Source of the DNA: Bacteroidota bacterium
GTDB lineage: Bacteria > Bacteroidota > Ignavibacteria > SZUA-365 > JAADGX01
Assembly: GCA_027021285.1 (NCBI GenBank)
Contig: JALUUP010000291.1
Span: forward strand, 1 to 10,240
Length of the DNA: 10,240 nt
Reading direction: 5' to 3'
The notes beneath the pieces were generated by a model. The model had not been told where the DNA came from. It searched no databases and worked only from the letters and a program-made list of their open reading frames with translations. The position numbers and the translations under genes are program-made. Positions 1-7,097 of this stretch are shown one piece after another. Numbering within the stretch: the first letter of the stretch is position 1; each line of letters begins with the position of its first letter.

Positions 1-618
1 CGCAATGAGAAGCACCTTCAACACCGCCGGGGAAAAATACAGTGTCGTCGCCAGGACGAGCACGCCGTACACCACCTCGAAAAAGAGCCAGACCCCGATG
101 GCCGCGCCGAGGGCAACCTGTTGCCGCCCGGCAATCTGGGATATCAGTACCGCGCAGCCGGAAAATATTATACCCAGAATCATGGCGTAGGCGAGGAACA
201 GCGCGTAAGACAATGCGCCAACCACACCGATGCTCAGTGAGATGATGATGCCGGGAACAGAAAACCCAATGGCGGTAGCGCCAAGCAGGGTGAGCAAAAG
301 CCCGAGGAATTTTCCGAGCACCACCTGCTGGCGCGAAACCGGCTGCGCGACCAGCATTTCAAGGTATTCCTTGTTCGAGATGAAACTGAACACACCAAGA
401 AGAAGGGCGAACAGGGGCATGATGAACCCCGTCAGGCTGATCAGGCTGGTGGAAGTGCGCACGAAATCCTGGAAGCCTGAGTAGCCGGACGTCACCATGC
501 CGAAATAAGCGATGAAAAACGTCAAGAGGGCGAATATACCGGCAAACGCCGTCACCCACTTGTTGCGGCGGTTGAGGGTGAATTCCTGGACGGCGATGAG
601 CAGTACCGGGTTGCTCAT
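1..618 (-). CDS. nosY: NosY-type ABC permease, 3' part beyond the window
   Basis: Membrane subunit of the NosDFY ABC machine that, with NosF ATP hydrolysis and periplasmic NosD, matures the copper centre of nitrous oxide reductase. The frame opens with ATG at 618, stays open for 206 codons and runs off the left edge; family members are about 270-280 residues, so roughly the last quarter is missing. The visible protein starts MSNPVLLIAVQEFTLNRRNK, has a first membrane helix at about residues 24-40, then several strongly hydrophobic segments. The cytoplasmic coupling stretch FISNKEYLEMLVAQPVSRQQ (about residues 97-116) is the family hallmark, corresponding to the 'EKE..TLE.LL.QPVSR' motif of NosY. 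The start codon overlaps the nosL stop (ATGA), so translation is probably coupled. Identification rests on the motif, the hydropathy and the nosD-nosF context. Confidence 0.88.
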   Translation of the reverse strand, partial: MSNPVLLIAVQEFTLNRRNKWVTAFAGIFALLTFFIAYFGMVTSGYSGFQDFVRTSTSLISLTGFIMPLFALLLGVFSFISNKEYLEMLVAQPVSRQQVVLGKFLGLLLTLLGATAIGFSVPGIIISLSIGVVGALSYALFLAYAMILGIIFSGCAVLISQIAGRQQVALGAAIGVWLFFEVVYGVLVLATTLYFSPAVLKVLLIA

Positions 619-1400
619 TCCTCCTCCTCAACCGTGTGCGCTCCCATGACTTTCACCACGCCCAGCGGCTTTCCATCGACGACGCGGATGAAGGCGAAAC
701 CCGAACCAGGTCGCACGGCCAGCATGCGGCGCGTCACCGGCTCCCCGGATGCCGGCACCGTGACCTCTCCCATCTCTTCGTATCCCTTCAACGAGAGGCG
801 TTCGTCGGTCTCCAGGCCGCGACCCGTGAATTCCCACTCGATGAGCTCGCCTTTGTCAACCGTGATCACGCCGGGTTCCATCCCCCCGGGCACAACAACG
901 ACCGGGATTTTCCTGTCCGGCGTTCCTTTCAATACCCGAAATCCCACCCAGTCCGTGATCGACTCGTCGTCGTATTTCCGGTGCGATTCAGCCGCGCTCT
1001 TGTCGGTGAAGCACAACACGCCGCCGTTCATGACCGTCGGGATATGACGGGTCAGGAGAAAATATGTCGAATCCGCCGGAACAAACCTCCCGGTCTCGTA
1101 ATCCGCGAAGTATATCGCGCCCGGCTGCGATACGCTCCGCCGATCCTGCTCGTATTTTTTCAAGAGACAAACCGGTGAATCGAACGGTACGAACTCGCCG
1201 TCGAGAACATACCCGCAGGCTTCGTTGACCTTGTCGATGATCATGTTACAATTGGCACAGGCATCCACACCCGCCGTTACCTCAGGCACGGGCTTTCCGC
1301 CGCATTGCACCAGGACAGCGGTCACGGCAACATACAGAAACCGCGACAAGAATGTGTGCGCCCTTGCGCCGGACATCCGACATTCCGCACGCAGTGTCAT
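615..1400 (-). CDS. nosL: NosL-like copper lipoprotein with an extra C-terminal domain
   Basis: NosL is an outer-facing lipoprotein that binds Cu(I) and hands it to the NosZ assembly machinery. Chosen start is ATG at 1400 (261 residues), with AGAGGA 8 bases upstream; a GTG at 1436 overlapping the nosF stop as GTGA is the alternative (273 residues). Residues 17-33 form a signal ending in LVQC, with Cys33 the probable lipidated residue although Gln at -1 is unusual. The NosL core covers about 40-140: CANCNM at 48-53 stands where the family has CxxCGM, followed by FDSPVC (73-78) and PTVMNGGVLCF (121-131), equivalent to the family's PMG...AF segment. Typical NosL proteins are about 170-190 residues. 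Here roughly residues 150-255 are additional, rich in predicted beta strands and resembling a cupredoxin-type fold without an obvious His-Cys-His-Met set. The protein ends in EEEE. Confidence 0.78.
   Translation of the reverse strand: MTLRAECRMSGARAHTFLSRFLYVAVTAVLVQCGGKPVPEVTAGVDACANCNMIIDKVNEACGYVLDGEFVPFDSPVCLLKKYEQDRRSVSQPGAIYFADYETGRFVPADSTYFLLTRHIPTVMNGGVLCFTDKSAAESHRKYDDESITDWVGFRVLKGTPDRKIPVVVVPGGMEPGVITVDKGELIEWEFTGRGLETDERLSLKGYEEMGEVTVPASGEPVTRRMLAVRPGSGFAFIRVVDGKPLGVVKVMGAHTVEEEE
619..630 (-). promoter_or_regulatory. Ribosome binding site of nosY, encoded by the nosL tail
   Basis: The minus strand reads GAGGAGGAGGAATGA here. It encodes the last Glu residues of NosL and its stop, and at the same time offers a run of GGAGG sequences 1-4 bases before the nosY ATG. 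This fixes the nosY start at 618 and suggests re-initiation by ribosomes finishing nosL. Confidence 0.7.
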
Positions 1401-1408
1401 TTCAGTTT

Positions 1409-1414
1409 TCCTCT
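1409..1414 (-). promoter_or_regulatory. Shine-Dalgarno site deciding the nosL start
   Basis: AGAGGA on the minus strand, 8 bases before the ATG at 1400. It favours this ATG over the upstream GTG at 1436, which has no comparable site, although that GTG overlaps the nosF stop codon and could also be used by coupling. Confidence 0.55.
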
Positions 1415-1432
1415 TTCGGTTGTGCGCGTATT

Positions 1433-2365
1433 TCACAGGCCACTTCCTTTCATTTCGTAGCGTTCAGTCAGCAGCGTTTCCCAGCTTGGAGGATCGGTAT
1501 GGATTTCCTCAACGATACCACCTGCCGCCTCCACTGCCCGGATGATGGACAAACGCTTGTCCGGTGTCGCTTTGAAAGAGAAACTAGCGCCGTTGCCGGA
1601 TACCAGGCGCGCCCCGGCCTTGTCCATGACCGACGCAATGCCGTCCACCGGGGCGGCCAGCGTTACACGCACCAATGTCTCTTCCGCAATTGCCGCCTTG
1701 AACTCCGCCCTGGATGACACGCCCACCATGACCCCGTTGACGAGGATGCCGATCCGGTCGGCAAGCTGGAGCGCGTCTTCCAGGATGTGCGAGGCGAATA
1801 CGAACGTTTTGCCTTTCCCTTGTAACTCGGTGATGAGTTCGCGCAATCGCCTTACTCCCAGTGGATCCAGGTTCAGCGTGGGTTCGTCGAGAAGATAGAT
1901 TTCCGCTTCGCTGACGAACGTGACAGCCAACCCGATGCGTTGGACCATTCCGCCAGAAAACTCCCGAACGAGACGGTCGGCGTCTTCATACAACGCAACT
2001 GTTTCGAGTATCTCGTCCACGCGGGATAACGGCGCGTTCCGGAGGCGGGCGAACAGGGTCACTACTTCCCGCGCCGTCAGGTAACCGGGGATGGATATTC
2101 GCTGCGGCATGAAGGAAAACATGGCATTGTATTCGCGCGAGGCTGTCGCGATGTTGTTCCCCTTCACGAGAATGCGGCCGCGAGTGGGGAAATGCAGGCG
2201 CGCAAGGGATCGGATGATCGTGGACTTGCCGCTGCCGTTGGGTCCCAGCATTGCGAACGTTTCCCCGGTGTCGATGGCCAGGCTCAACGGTTTGACGGCG
2301 TGAACCGATCCGTACCATTTCTCAAAATTCTCAAAAACGATCAATCTGTCATCCGGTTTCGTCAT
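1433..2365 (-). CDS. nosF: NosF ABC-transporter ATPase
   Basis: Cytoplasmic ATPase that powers the NosDFY complex during NosZ copper-site assembly. The 310-residue length is usual for the family. All ABC motifs are present: Walker A GPNGSGKS (41-48), Q-loop Gln88 in FMPQR, signature FSGGM (136-140), Walker B with LLDEP (158-162), and the switch His193 in FASH. A C-terminal region of about 90 residues after residue 210 (with a QKG-poor, DPPSWETLLTERY-like end) matches the small extra domain of NosF/CcmA-like ATPases. The ATG at 2365 lies one base after the nosD stop, and the stop overlaps a possible nosL GTG, so D-F-L are tightly coupled. NosF is preferred over a generic drug or lipid exporter ATPase because of the flanking nosD and nosY. 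Confidence 0.93.
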   Translation of the reverse strand: MTKPDDRLIVFENFEKWYGSVHAVKPLSLAIDTGETFAMLGPNGSGKSTIIRSLARLHFPTRGRILVKGNNIATASREYNAMFSFMPQRISIPGYLTAREVVTLFARLRNAPLSRVDEILETVALYEDADRLVREFSGGMVQRIGLAVTFVSEAEIYLLDEPTLNLDPLGVRRLRELITELQGKGKTFVFASHILEDALQLADRIGILVNGVMVGVSSRAEFKAAIAEETLVRVTLAAPVDGIASVMDKAGARLVSGNGASFSFKATPDKRLSIIRAVEAAGGIVEEIHTDPPSWETLLTERYEMKGSGL

Positions 2366-2366
2366 A

Positions 2367-3797
2367 TCACTTACCGCGTTTTCGGCGGCTTATCCTCAGC
2401 AGAAAAAGTACGGGAATCCCGCCGACCAGAAAATACAGAACGGCAAAAACCGGGCTCGAATCACTCGACATGTGATGGGTCTTTTCCCAGGGAACGTCCG
2501 CGTTGTCAATCGGCCTCATCAACGGCAGGGGGTCCGCTTCCGTGCCCATCGCGAGAACGGGGAGCGAGCGCTCCGCTATTTCCAGGATACGCGCCGCGGG
2601 GCTGAACAGGTAAAATCGAATTTCCGGGAAGCGTGTTTCAATAACCTGGAACACGTTCTGAATCTTGAATGGCACGTCGCCCAAACCGTCACCGTCAAGG
2701 TCATAACCGTCGTATTGCGACCAATAGTTTCCACCGGAATCCGCAGCCCACACCATGTGCGTCTTTCTCCCGTCCACCACGAGATTGCTGAGATTATTGA
2801 TGATATTGTTGGCGACGAAGACGTTCTGCTCGCCCGTACTAAAGAGCTGCACGGCGATGTCGTTGTCAACGATATCGTTGTGTGTAAAGCGACTGAAATT
2901 CGCGTTATTCAGGAAGACGCCGCGGCTGTTGTCAATGATAAGGTTATCCGAGGCGCTGGTGTGATCCATGGACTGGTAGAGGAGTCCATATGCGTGAAAC
3001 CCACGGCACCGCGCGAAAACGTTCTGGTGGAACACGATGTATTGCGAATACATCAGGGCGGCTCCTGCCACATTTTGCTCGAACAGGTTGCTGAAAAAGC
3101 GATTGTTGTTCGAATACATGTAATGCAAGCCGTACCGCACATCGTGGATGTAATTGTGATGAACATTGGTCGAATCGGTAAACGAGAAGTAGATGCCATC
3201 ACGAGTATTGAAAACCTCGTTGCGGTACAGGGTGTTATGCTGCGAGTTCCACAGGTGAATTCCGTTCCCTCGGTCCTCGGATATGAGATCGAGCCTGCCC
3301 ACGATCCGGTTGTCATGAATATCAACGTAGCTTCCACCCTTCACATATATCCCGTGCAGGGGCTTCGTGATGAGGCAGTTGCGTATGATCACGGAATCCG
3401 CCTCCACCAGGATACAGGCAATGTCATTGTTCAGGTCAAGGCCGGACTCACTGACGTGCAAACCATCGAGGACGGTCCCCGAAGCGAGTATCATCATGGT
3501 GTGCCCGATGAAACCGCCGCGGATGCGCGGAAGATTGCGTCCGATGATTGTGACGCGTGTTGTGACACGGAGGTTTTCCTTGTATTCGCCGCCGGCGACG
3601 ACAATGGTATCGCCCTGCTCCGCTCTTTCGATGACGGCCTGTATGGATTGCCCCGGATATACGTTATGGGTTTGACATAATAATGCCCGGGGTTGGACAC
3701 AGCCCCAGGCAAGCAAGAACAATGCACACACCAGGCGGTGATGATCACGCCCGCCGGGAACGGGTTTCAAATTCCACCTGGTCGTATCGAGTTTCAC
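2367..3797 (-). CDS. nosD: NosD periplasmic copper-site assembly protein
   Basis: NosD is the periplasmic right-handed beta-helix partner of NosFY that docks NosZ and NosL during copper loading. The protein (476 residues from the GTG at 3797) has a hydrophobic signal at about 21-40, then a domain opening VYPGQSIQAVIERA that starts the beta-helix, followed by many degenerate 22-25-residue coils rich in N, D, G and H (about 60-345), for example NVHHNYIHDVRYGLHYMYS. The C-terminal family mark GNYWSQYDGYDLDGDGLGD occupies 356-374 and a single membrane segment lies at about 449-466 before an RRKRGK tail, which would anchor it in the inner membrane. The GTG lacks a clear Shine-Dalgarno; a TTG at 3770 preceded by AGGTGG is an alternative start and would shorten the protein by 9 residues. 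It begins 6 bases after the lipoprotein stop. Confidence 0.92.
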   Translation of the reverse strand: MKLDTTRWNLKPVPGGRDHHRLVCALFLLAWGCVQPRALLCQTHNVYPGQSIQAVIERAEQGDTIVVAGGEYKENLRVTTRVTIIGRNLPRIRGGFIGHTMMILASGTVLDGLHVSESGLDLNNDIACILVEADSVIIRNCLITKPLHGIYVKGGSYVDIHDNRIVGRLDLISEDRGNGIHLWNSQHNTLYRNEVFNTRDGIYFSFTDSTNVHHNYIHDVRYGLHYMYSNNNRFFSNLFEQNVAGAALMYSQYIVFHQNVFARCRGFHAYGLLYQSMDHTSASDNLIIDNSRGVFLNNANFSRFTHNDIVDNDIAVQLFSTGEQNVFVANNIINNLSNLVVDGRKTHMVWAADSGGNYWSQYDGYDLDGDGLGDVPFKIQNVFQVIETRFPEIRFYLFSPAARILEIAERSLPVLAMGTEADPLPLMRPIDNADVPWEKTHHMSSDSSPVFAVLYFLVGGIPVLFLLRISRRKRGK

Positions 3798-3803
3798 AGA
3801 CGA

Positions 3804-4310
3804 TCAAAGGGATTTCAACTGGGCATCCAACATCGTCTTGGTACGCACGCCGGCCACGCCGGTCTTCACCAACAACTGCCAGGTGTTTTCCAGATCAAGG
3901 AACAGCTTTTTGTCATACTCGCCGGCTTCCATTCTTTTCTTACACGATTCATACATATCCATGGCCGACTTGAGCTGTGCTTGAGTATCTTCCCAATCGT
4001 TAAAAACAATTTTGTCCTTGATCCGATCCCCGTATTGCTCGAACCCTGCCTTGATGTACGCGGCAACGGGATTAAGGATGTTGAGGATCTCGATAATTTC
4101 CGCATTCTTGTTGATGACCTTTGCCTCCCAATCCGTGTCCGAACTCGGGGTCCTGCGCTCTGGCACCGGCATCGGCTCCGGGGCAGTGTATTCAACGGTC
4201 GCACCCGCCTGGCTTCCACCCTCTGGCTGTCCCGCAGGTGAAGTATCCTGATCTCCCCCACACCCGTACATGATCATACAGGCAAAAAGTAGTGGAATAA
4301 CCCGCTTCAT
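3804..4310 (-). CDS. Uncharacterised lipoprotein in the nos cluster
   Basis: I do not recognise this family. The ATG at 4310 (168 residues) has a strong GGAGG 5 bases upstream; an in-frame upstream start at 4346 would add 12 residues and spoil the signal. The signal MKRVIPLLFACMIMYGC ends in a good lipobox (MYG-Cys17), so it should be lipid-anchored. Residues 18-60 are a low-complexity linker rich in G, S, P, E and T, typical of a flexible tether. Residues 60-168 look wholly alpha-helical with amphipathic stretches (INKNAEIIEILNILN; AQLKSAMDMYESCKKRMEAG), without a metal motif beyond a few Met residues and one Cys. It sits between the nosB-type gene and nosD in the same orientation. A role in NosZ assembly or anchoring is possible by context only. 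Confidence 0.85.
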   Translation of the reverse strand: MKRVIPLLFACMIMYGCGGDQDTSPAGQPEGGSQAGATVEYTAPEPMPVPERRTPSSDTDWEAKVINKNAEIIEILNILNPVAAYIKAGFEQYGDRIKDKIVFNDWEDTQAQLKSAMDMYESCKKRMEAGEYDKKLFLDLENTWQLLVKTGVAGVRTKTMLDAQLKSL

Positions 4311-4419
4311 ATATACCTCCACGTTGTGAGAATTATGAACAAACAAGTGATTTGTTAGCTAGTAAGAATACCAAGACCATTCGATCGATATCGGAGCCGT
4401 GTTGTGCAATGACGATCTA
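4311..4419 (-). promoter_or_regulatory. 109-base gap before the lipoprotein gene; possible internal promoter
   Basis: The widest gap in the maturation half of the cluster. It holds an inverted repeat AACAA-GTGAT-TTGTT (4342-4356) and, on the minus strand, a CATAAT hexamer (4332-4337) about 22 bases before the start codon. No good -35 match lies 16-18 bases further up. The repeat does not match the FNR/DNR consensus TTGAT-N4-ATCAA. A promoter here is a guess from spacing and these motifs. Confidence 0.25.
4316..4320 (-). promoter_or_regulatory. Shine-Dalgarno site of the lipoprotein gene
   Basis: GGAGG on the minus strand, 5 bases before the ATG at 4310. It settles the start in favour of the signal peptide beginning MKRVIPLLF. 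Confidence 0.75.
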
Positions 4420-5061
4420 TCAGGCAGGTTTTACAGGCATCAAGCGTATGGCCGTTTTGTACGTAAAGTAAATCCCCAGAAGCACAAGAACCCCAAAGAG
4501 AATGAAGAAATACATGCCGCTCGCCGGGTACGAAGTCACTGTAAACTGGCCGACTAATTTCGTACCAAACAAGGGAGGGGTAAAAGGAGCAACCTTGACT
4601 GCCGCTCGGGGATCGAGGTTGTGGCCGTAGCTGTGCAGCATGTACCAAAACCGCCAGAGCGAAAAGCCCCCGAAGTACACGGTTGAGACGAAAATATCCA
4701 ACAGTGTTTTCAACGTACCAATGGCGGCAGCCCGCAGCGTAAGGACCACCATAATACTGACCACGAGGGGAATCCACTTAAACTCCGTAAAATCCTCTTC
4801 CCGCAATTCAGCCATACCGATATAGTGATTCAGAACATTGATTTCCGTGAGATCATTCCCATCATCACCCCCGTACAGCTTGTTGGAATAAATGTACAAC
4901 TCCAGTCCTTCCGGGTACTGTTGGGACGTGAATTCCAGTTTCCAAAGCGGCAGGAACAAACCGGGAATAATGACCAACGCAGCCAGAAGGATCGTCAACC
5001 TGCTCTTTGTCACCAACGGAAAATCCAGAGAGGCACGAAACCTACGTAACATATCTCGCAT
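4420..5061 (-). CDS. nosB: NosB-type membrane protein of clade II nos clusters
   Basis: An inner-membrane protein of unknown biochemical role that regularly follows nosZ in clade II nos clusters. The ATG at 5061 (213 residues) is preceded by AGGGGA. Hydrophobic segments lie at about 21-40, 97-116, 118-134 and 182-203. Between the first two is an extracytoplasmic loop with QYPEGL (48-53) and EINVLNHYIGM (73-83); before the last is HNLDPRAAVKVAPFTPPLFG (147-166) and TSYPASG. These three stretches are what I recognise from proteins encoded beside clade II nosZ. The conserved His residues (79, 143, 147) could be functional, but no haem or classical metal motif is present. The symbol is given by family resemblance and position; the function is not known from the sequence. 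Confidence 0.68.
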   Translation of the reverse strand: MRDMLRRFRASLDFPLVTKSRLTILLAALVIIPGLFLPLWKLEFTSQQYPEGLELYIYSNKLYGGDDGNDLTEINVLNHYIGMAELREEDFTEFKWIPLVVSIMVVLTLRAAAIGTLKTLLDIFVSTVYFGGFSLWRFWYMLHSYGHNLDPRAAVKVAPFTPPLFGTKLVGQFTVTSYPASGMYFFILFGVLVLLGIYFTYKTAIRLMPVKPA

Positions 5062-5121
5062 TTACTTCCCCTGTATCAAAAATCGAATGGTTCTTGGATA
5101 ATGGTTCGATGAATACCGTAA

Positions 5122-5147
5122 GACCGTACCCCGCCGGGGGTACGGTC
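5122..5147 (-). terminator. Perfect stem-loop after nosZ (attenuator, RNA stabiliser or terminator)
   Basis: Bases 5122-5132 (GACCGTACCCC) pair without mismatch with 5137-5147 (GGGGTACGGTC), leaving a GCCG loop: 11 bp, mostly G-C. On the transcribed strand it begins 13 bases beyond the nosZ stop codon and lies in the 99-base gap before the nosB-type gene. The sequence after the stem (TTACGGTATTC) is not a proper T-run, so full intrinsic termination is uncertain. A partial terminator or a 3'-end stabiliser would give more NosZ transcript than accessory transcript. Confidence 0.6.
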
Positions 5148-5160
5148 CACGGGTCAACAA

Positions 5161-7056
5161 TTACGGCTTTACGAGTAAATAACCTTGCATCTCCTGATGC
5201 AGGGCGCTACAGAAATTTGTGCAGTAATACGCATAGACTCCAGCCTTGTCGGCAACAAACGACGTCGTCTTGGTTTCTCCCGGATCAACCACGATGTTGA
5301 TGTTGTAATCGTTGATGGCAAAACCATGAAGTTCGTCGCGTGTTTGCTCGATGTTGGTAATATGAACGGTGACGTGGTCGCCCTTCTTTACACGAATGAC
5401 ATCAGGAGCAATGAAAGACCGAACAACGATCATCCACACCTCGACCTTATTTCCGTTTCGTACGATCTTGGTTTCTTCCTTCGACCACACGGCATTCGGA
5501 TTCTTCGGACTCAAAGGATCATCCCTCTTATACACCTCGATCGTCTTGATCTTATCGGCCTTGATCATCTGGGCGTAGTGCGGTTCCGGCTCGGTAAACG
5601 CGTCATACAGGAGCTTCATGTTGTCGCCGGAAATATCGATCAACTGGGCAGCCTCCGGAATGGAAGGACCGACGCTGATATGGCGCCCTTTCGACAGCTT
5701 GTTCAACGCGATAAGATAATTTCCGTCCGGGGACTTGGAATCGCCTTCCGCCGTGCACAGGTGGCCAATATTATAGGCTACGGGGATCTTTTCCACCACG
5801 TACTGGCTCATGTCCGCGCCTTCTTCGTAAGGAGGTAGTTTCCATTTCGCAACCGCGCTTTCAATAAACAACGATGTGTACGCATAGCCCTTGCCGTCAA
5901 ACTGTGTATGGAGAGGTCCCAATCCAATCGGAATTTCCGCTTCGCGCACGGAAGCGTAGTTGATCACGGGAATGCCGTCGATCGTCTCGGTAAAATCTTT
6001 CGACTCGATGGCCTTTTGTATCTTCTCGAAATCGAAAACGGTCGTTGTGGGAGAAAGCTTTCCCGAACCAATAATCCAACGGCCGTCCGGAGTTACATCC
6101 ACACCGTGCGGCGATTTTGCCAGTGGAATGTAGTATGCCAATCCCGGGAAATCAGCAGGGTCGAGAACTTTGACGCCGCTGACCGTTTTAGCCTTGCCGG
6201 ATGCCGCAGCCTTTTCCGCTTCTTTCCAGTTCACCATCACGACGAAATCCTTGTCTTTCTGCGAGGCGGTAACTTCCAGTTTTCCGCCTTCAATGAATTC
6301 CCGTTCCGAGTTGTAACACGTCCAGAACATCCAATCCTTACTCGGTCCTTTACCGGCATCACCCAAGTCGTAATCGAAGGGAGGAACGACGATTTCCCAA
6401 CCCACGGCCATGGTCCCGTCATCGGGGTCAACCTTGATGCCAACCAGGATGCCTTTGTACTTATCCGCGTAGTCCGTGACATCGGCATACGACCCGGACG
6501 GGAACGGTACCGACATGCGCGTAGCGGAAGTTACATACTCCGTGTTCTCCGTCACGAACGTCGCGCCGTGATTTCCGGAAAGATTTGGAATTTTCAGGAT
6601 CTGCTTGGTTTTGAAGTCGCGCAGATCAACACGCGCTACACGGCCGTTTGCATTGTCATTGATGAAGAGCCACCGGCCGTCGTATTCTCCATCCGTCTCC
6701 GAAAACGCCGGGTGGTGTGCGTCTCCCCACTTGAAACCGCCCAGCATCTTTTTCGATTCCTCGTCGAATCCGTATCCCGTCCCTGGATAGGGGGTGAACA
6801 CCGGTATGGTACAGATATGACGCATGGACGGTACACCGGCGACAAAGATGTTGCCACTGTGACCACCCGAATAAAACAAGTAGTACTCGTCAAGGTCTCC
6901 GGGAGCAACGTACGTTGCCAACGCCGCCGACGCTTGCTCCGACGTACCCGAATTCCGGCCCCGTTTCGATTCCTTGTCGCCGCACCCGTGGATCAGCAGC
7001 ATACTCGAAATGAAAGCCACAAGGACGAAGACATTCCGGTAATGATGTGCCTTCAT
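5161..7056 (-). CDS. nosZ: Nitrous oxide reductase, clade II type, probable lipoprotein
   Basis: Terminal reductase converting N2O to N2 in the periplasm. The protein has 631 residues from the ATG at 7056, with GGAGG 11 bases upstream. The N-terminus is a Sec-type signal without a twin arginine, ending LIHGC; Cys25 is a probable lipidation site. The beta-propeller domain (about 50-505) holds all seven CuZ histidines: His114 and His115 (GDAHHPAFS), His163 (SGNHG), His317 (SPHG), His383 (GPLHTQF), His432 (NIGHL) and His493 (EPHYA). The C-terminal cupredoxin domain (about 535-631) holds the CuA ligands: His577 (DELHGF), then Cys612, Cys616, His620 and Met623 in CTNFCSALHQEM. Clade I enzymes have a Trp in the cysteine loop where Asn614 lies here, as expected for clade II. 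It follows the five-haem cytochrome gene by 41 bases. No sign of truncation or frameshift. Confidence 0.98.
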   Translation of the reverse strand: MKAHHYRNVFVLVAFISSMLLIHGCGDKESKRGRNSGTSEQASAALATYVAPGDLDEYYLFYSGGHSGNIFVAGVPSMRHICTIPVFTPYPGTGYGFDEESKKMLGGFKWGDAHHPAFSETDGEYDGRWLFINDNANGRVARVDLRDFKTKQILKIPNLSGNHGATFVTENTEYVTSATRMSVPFPSGSYADVTDYADKYKGILVGIKVDPDDGTMAVGWEIVVPPFDYDLGDAGKGPSKDWMFWTCYNSEREFIEGGKLEVTASQKDKDFVVMVNWKEAEKAAASGKAKTVSGVKVLDPADFPGLAYYIPLAKSPHGVDVTPDGRWIIGSGKLSPTTTVFDFEKIQKAIESKDFTETIDGIPVINYASVREAEIPIGLGPLHTQFDGKGYAYTSLFIESAVAKWKLPPYEEGADMSQYVVEKIPVAYNIGHLCTAEGDSKSPDGNYLIALNKLSKGRHISVGPSIPEAAQLIDISGDNMKLLYDAFTEPEPHYAQMIKADKIKTIEVYKRDDPLSPKNPNAVWSKEETKIVRNGNKVEVWMIVVRSFIAPDVIRVKKGDHVTVHITNIEQTRDELHGFAINDYNINIVVDPGETKTTSFVADKAGVYAYYCTNFCSALHQEMQGYLLVKP

Positions 7057-7097
7057 AAGTCGTTTATCCTCCAGAAGGTGAATGATGATGAAGTGTT

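Noticed and set aside
2472..3680. Long open frame of 402 codons on the plus strand, opposite nosD
   Set aside because: It lies wholly inside nosD on the other strand, gives no recognisable domain, and is opposed to the direction of every other gene. nosD has clear family motifs.
4355..4777. Second minus-strand frame of 140 codons inside the nosB-type gene
   Set aside because: Out of frame with the gene that shows membrane segments and family motifs; no domain or ribosome site seen.
5209..5235. Loss of the CuA-loop Trp in NosZ as a sign of inactivation
   Set aside because: That position contributes only a backbone ligand and is not Trp in clade II enzymes; all side-chain ligands are present.
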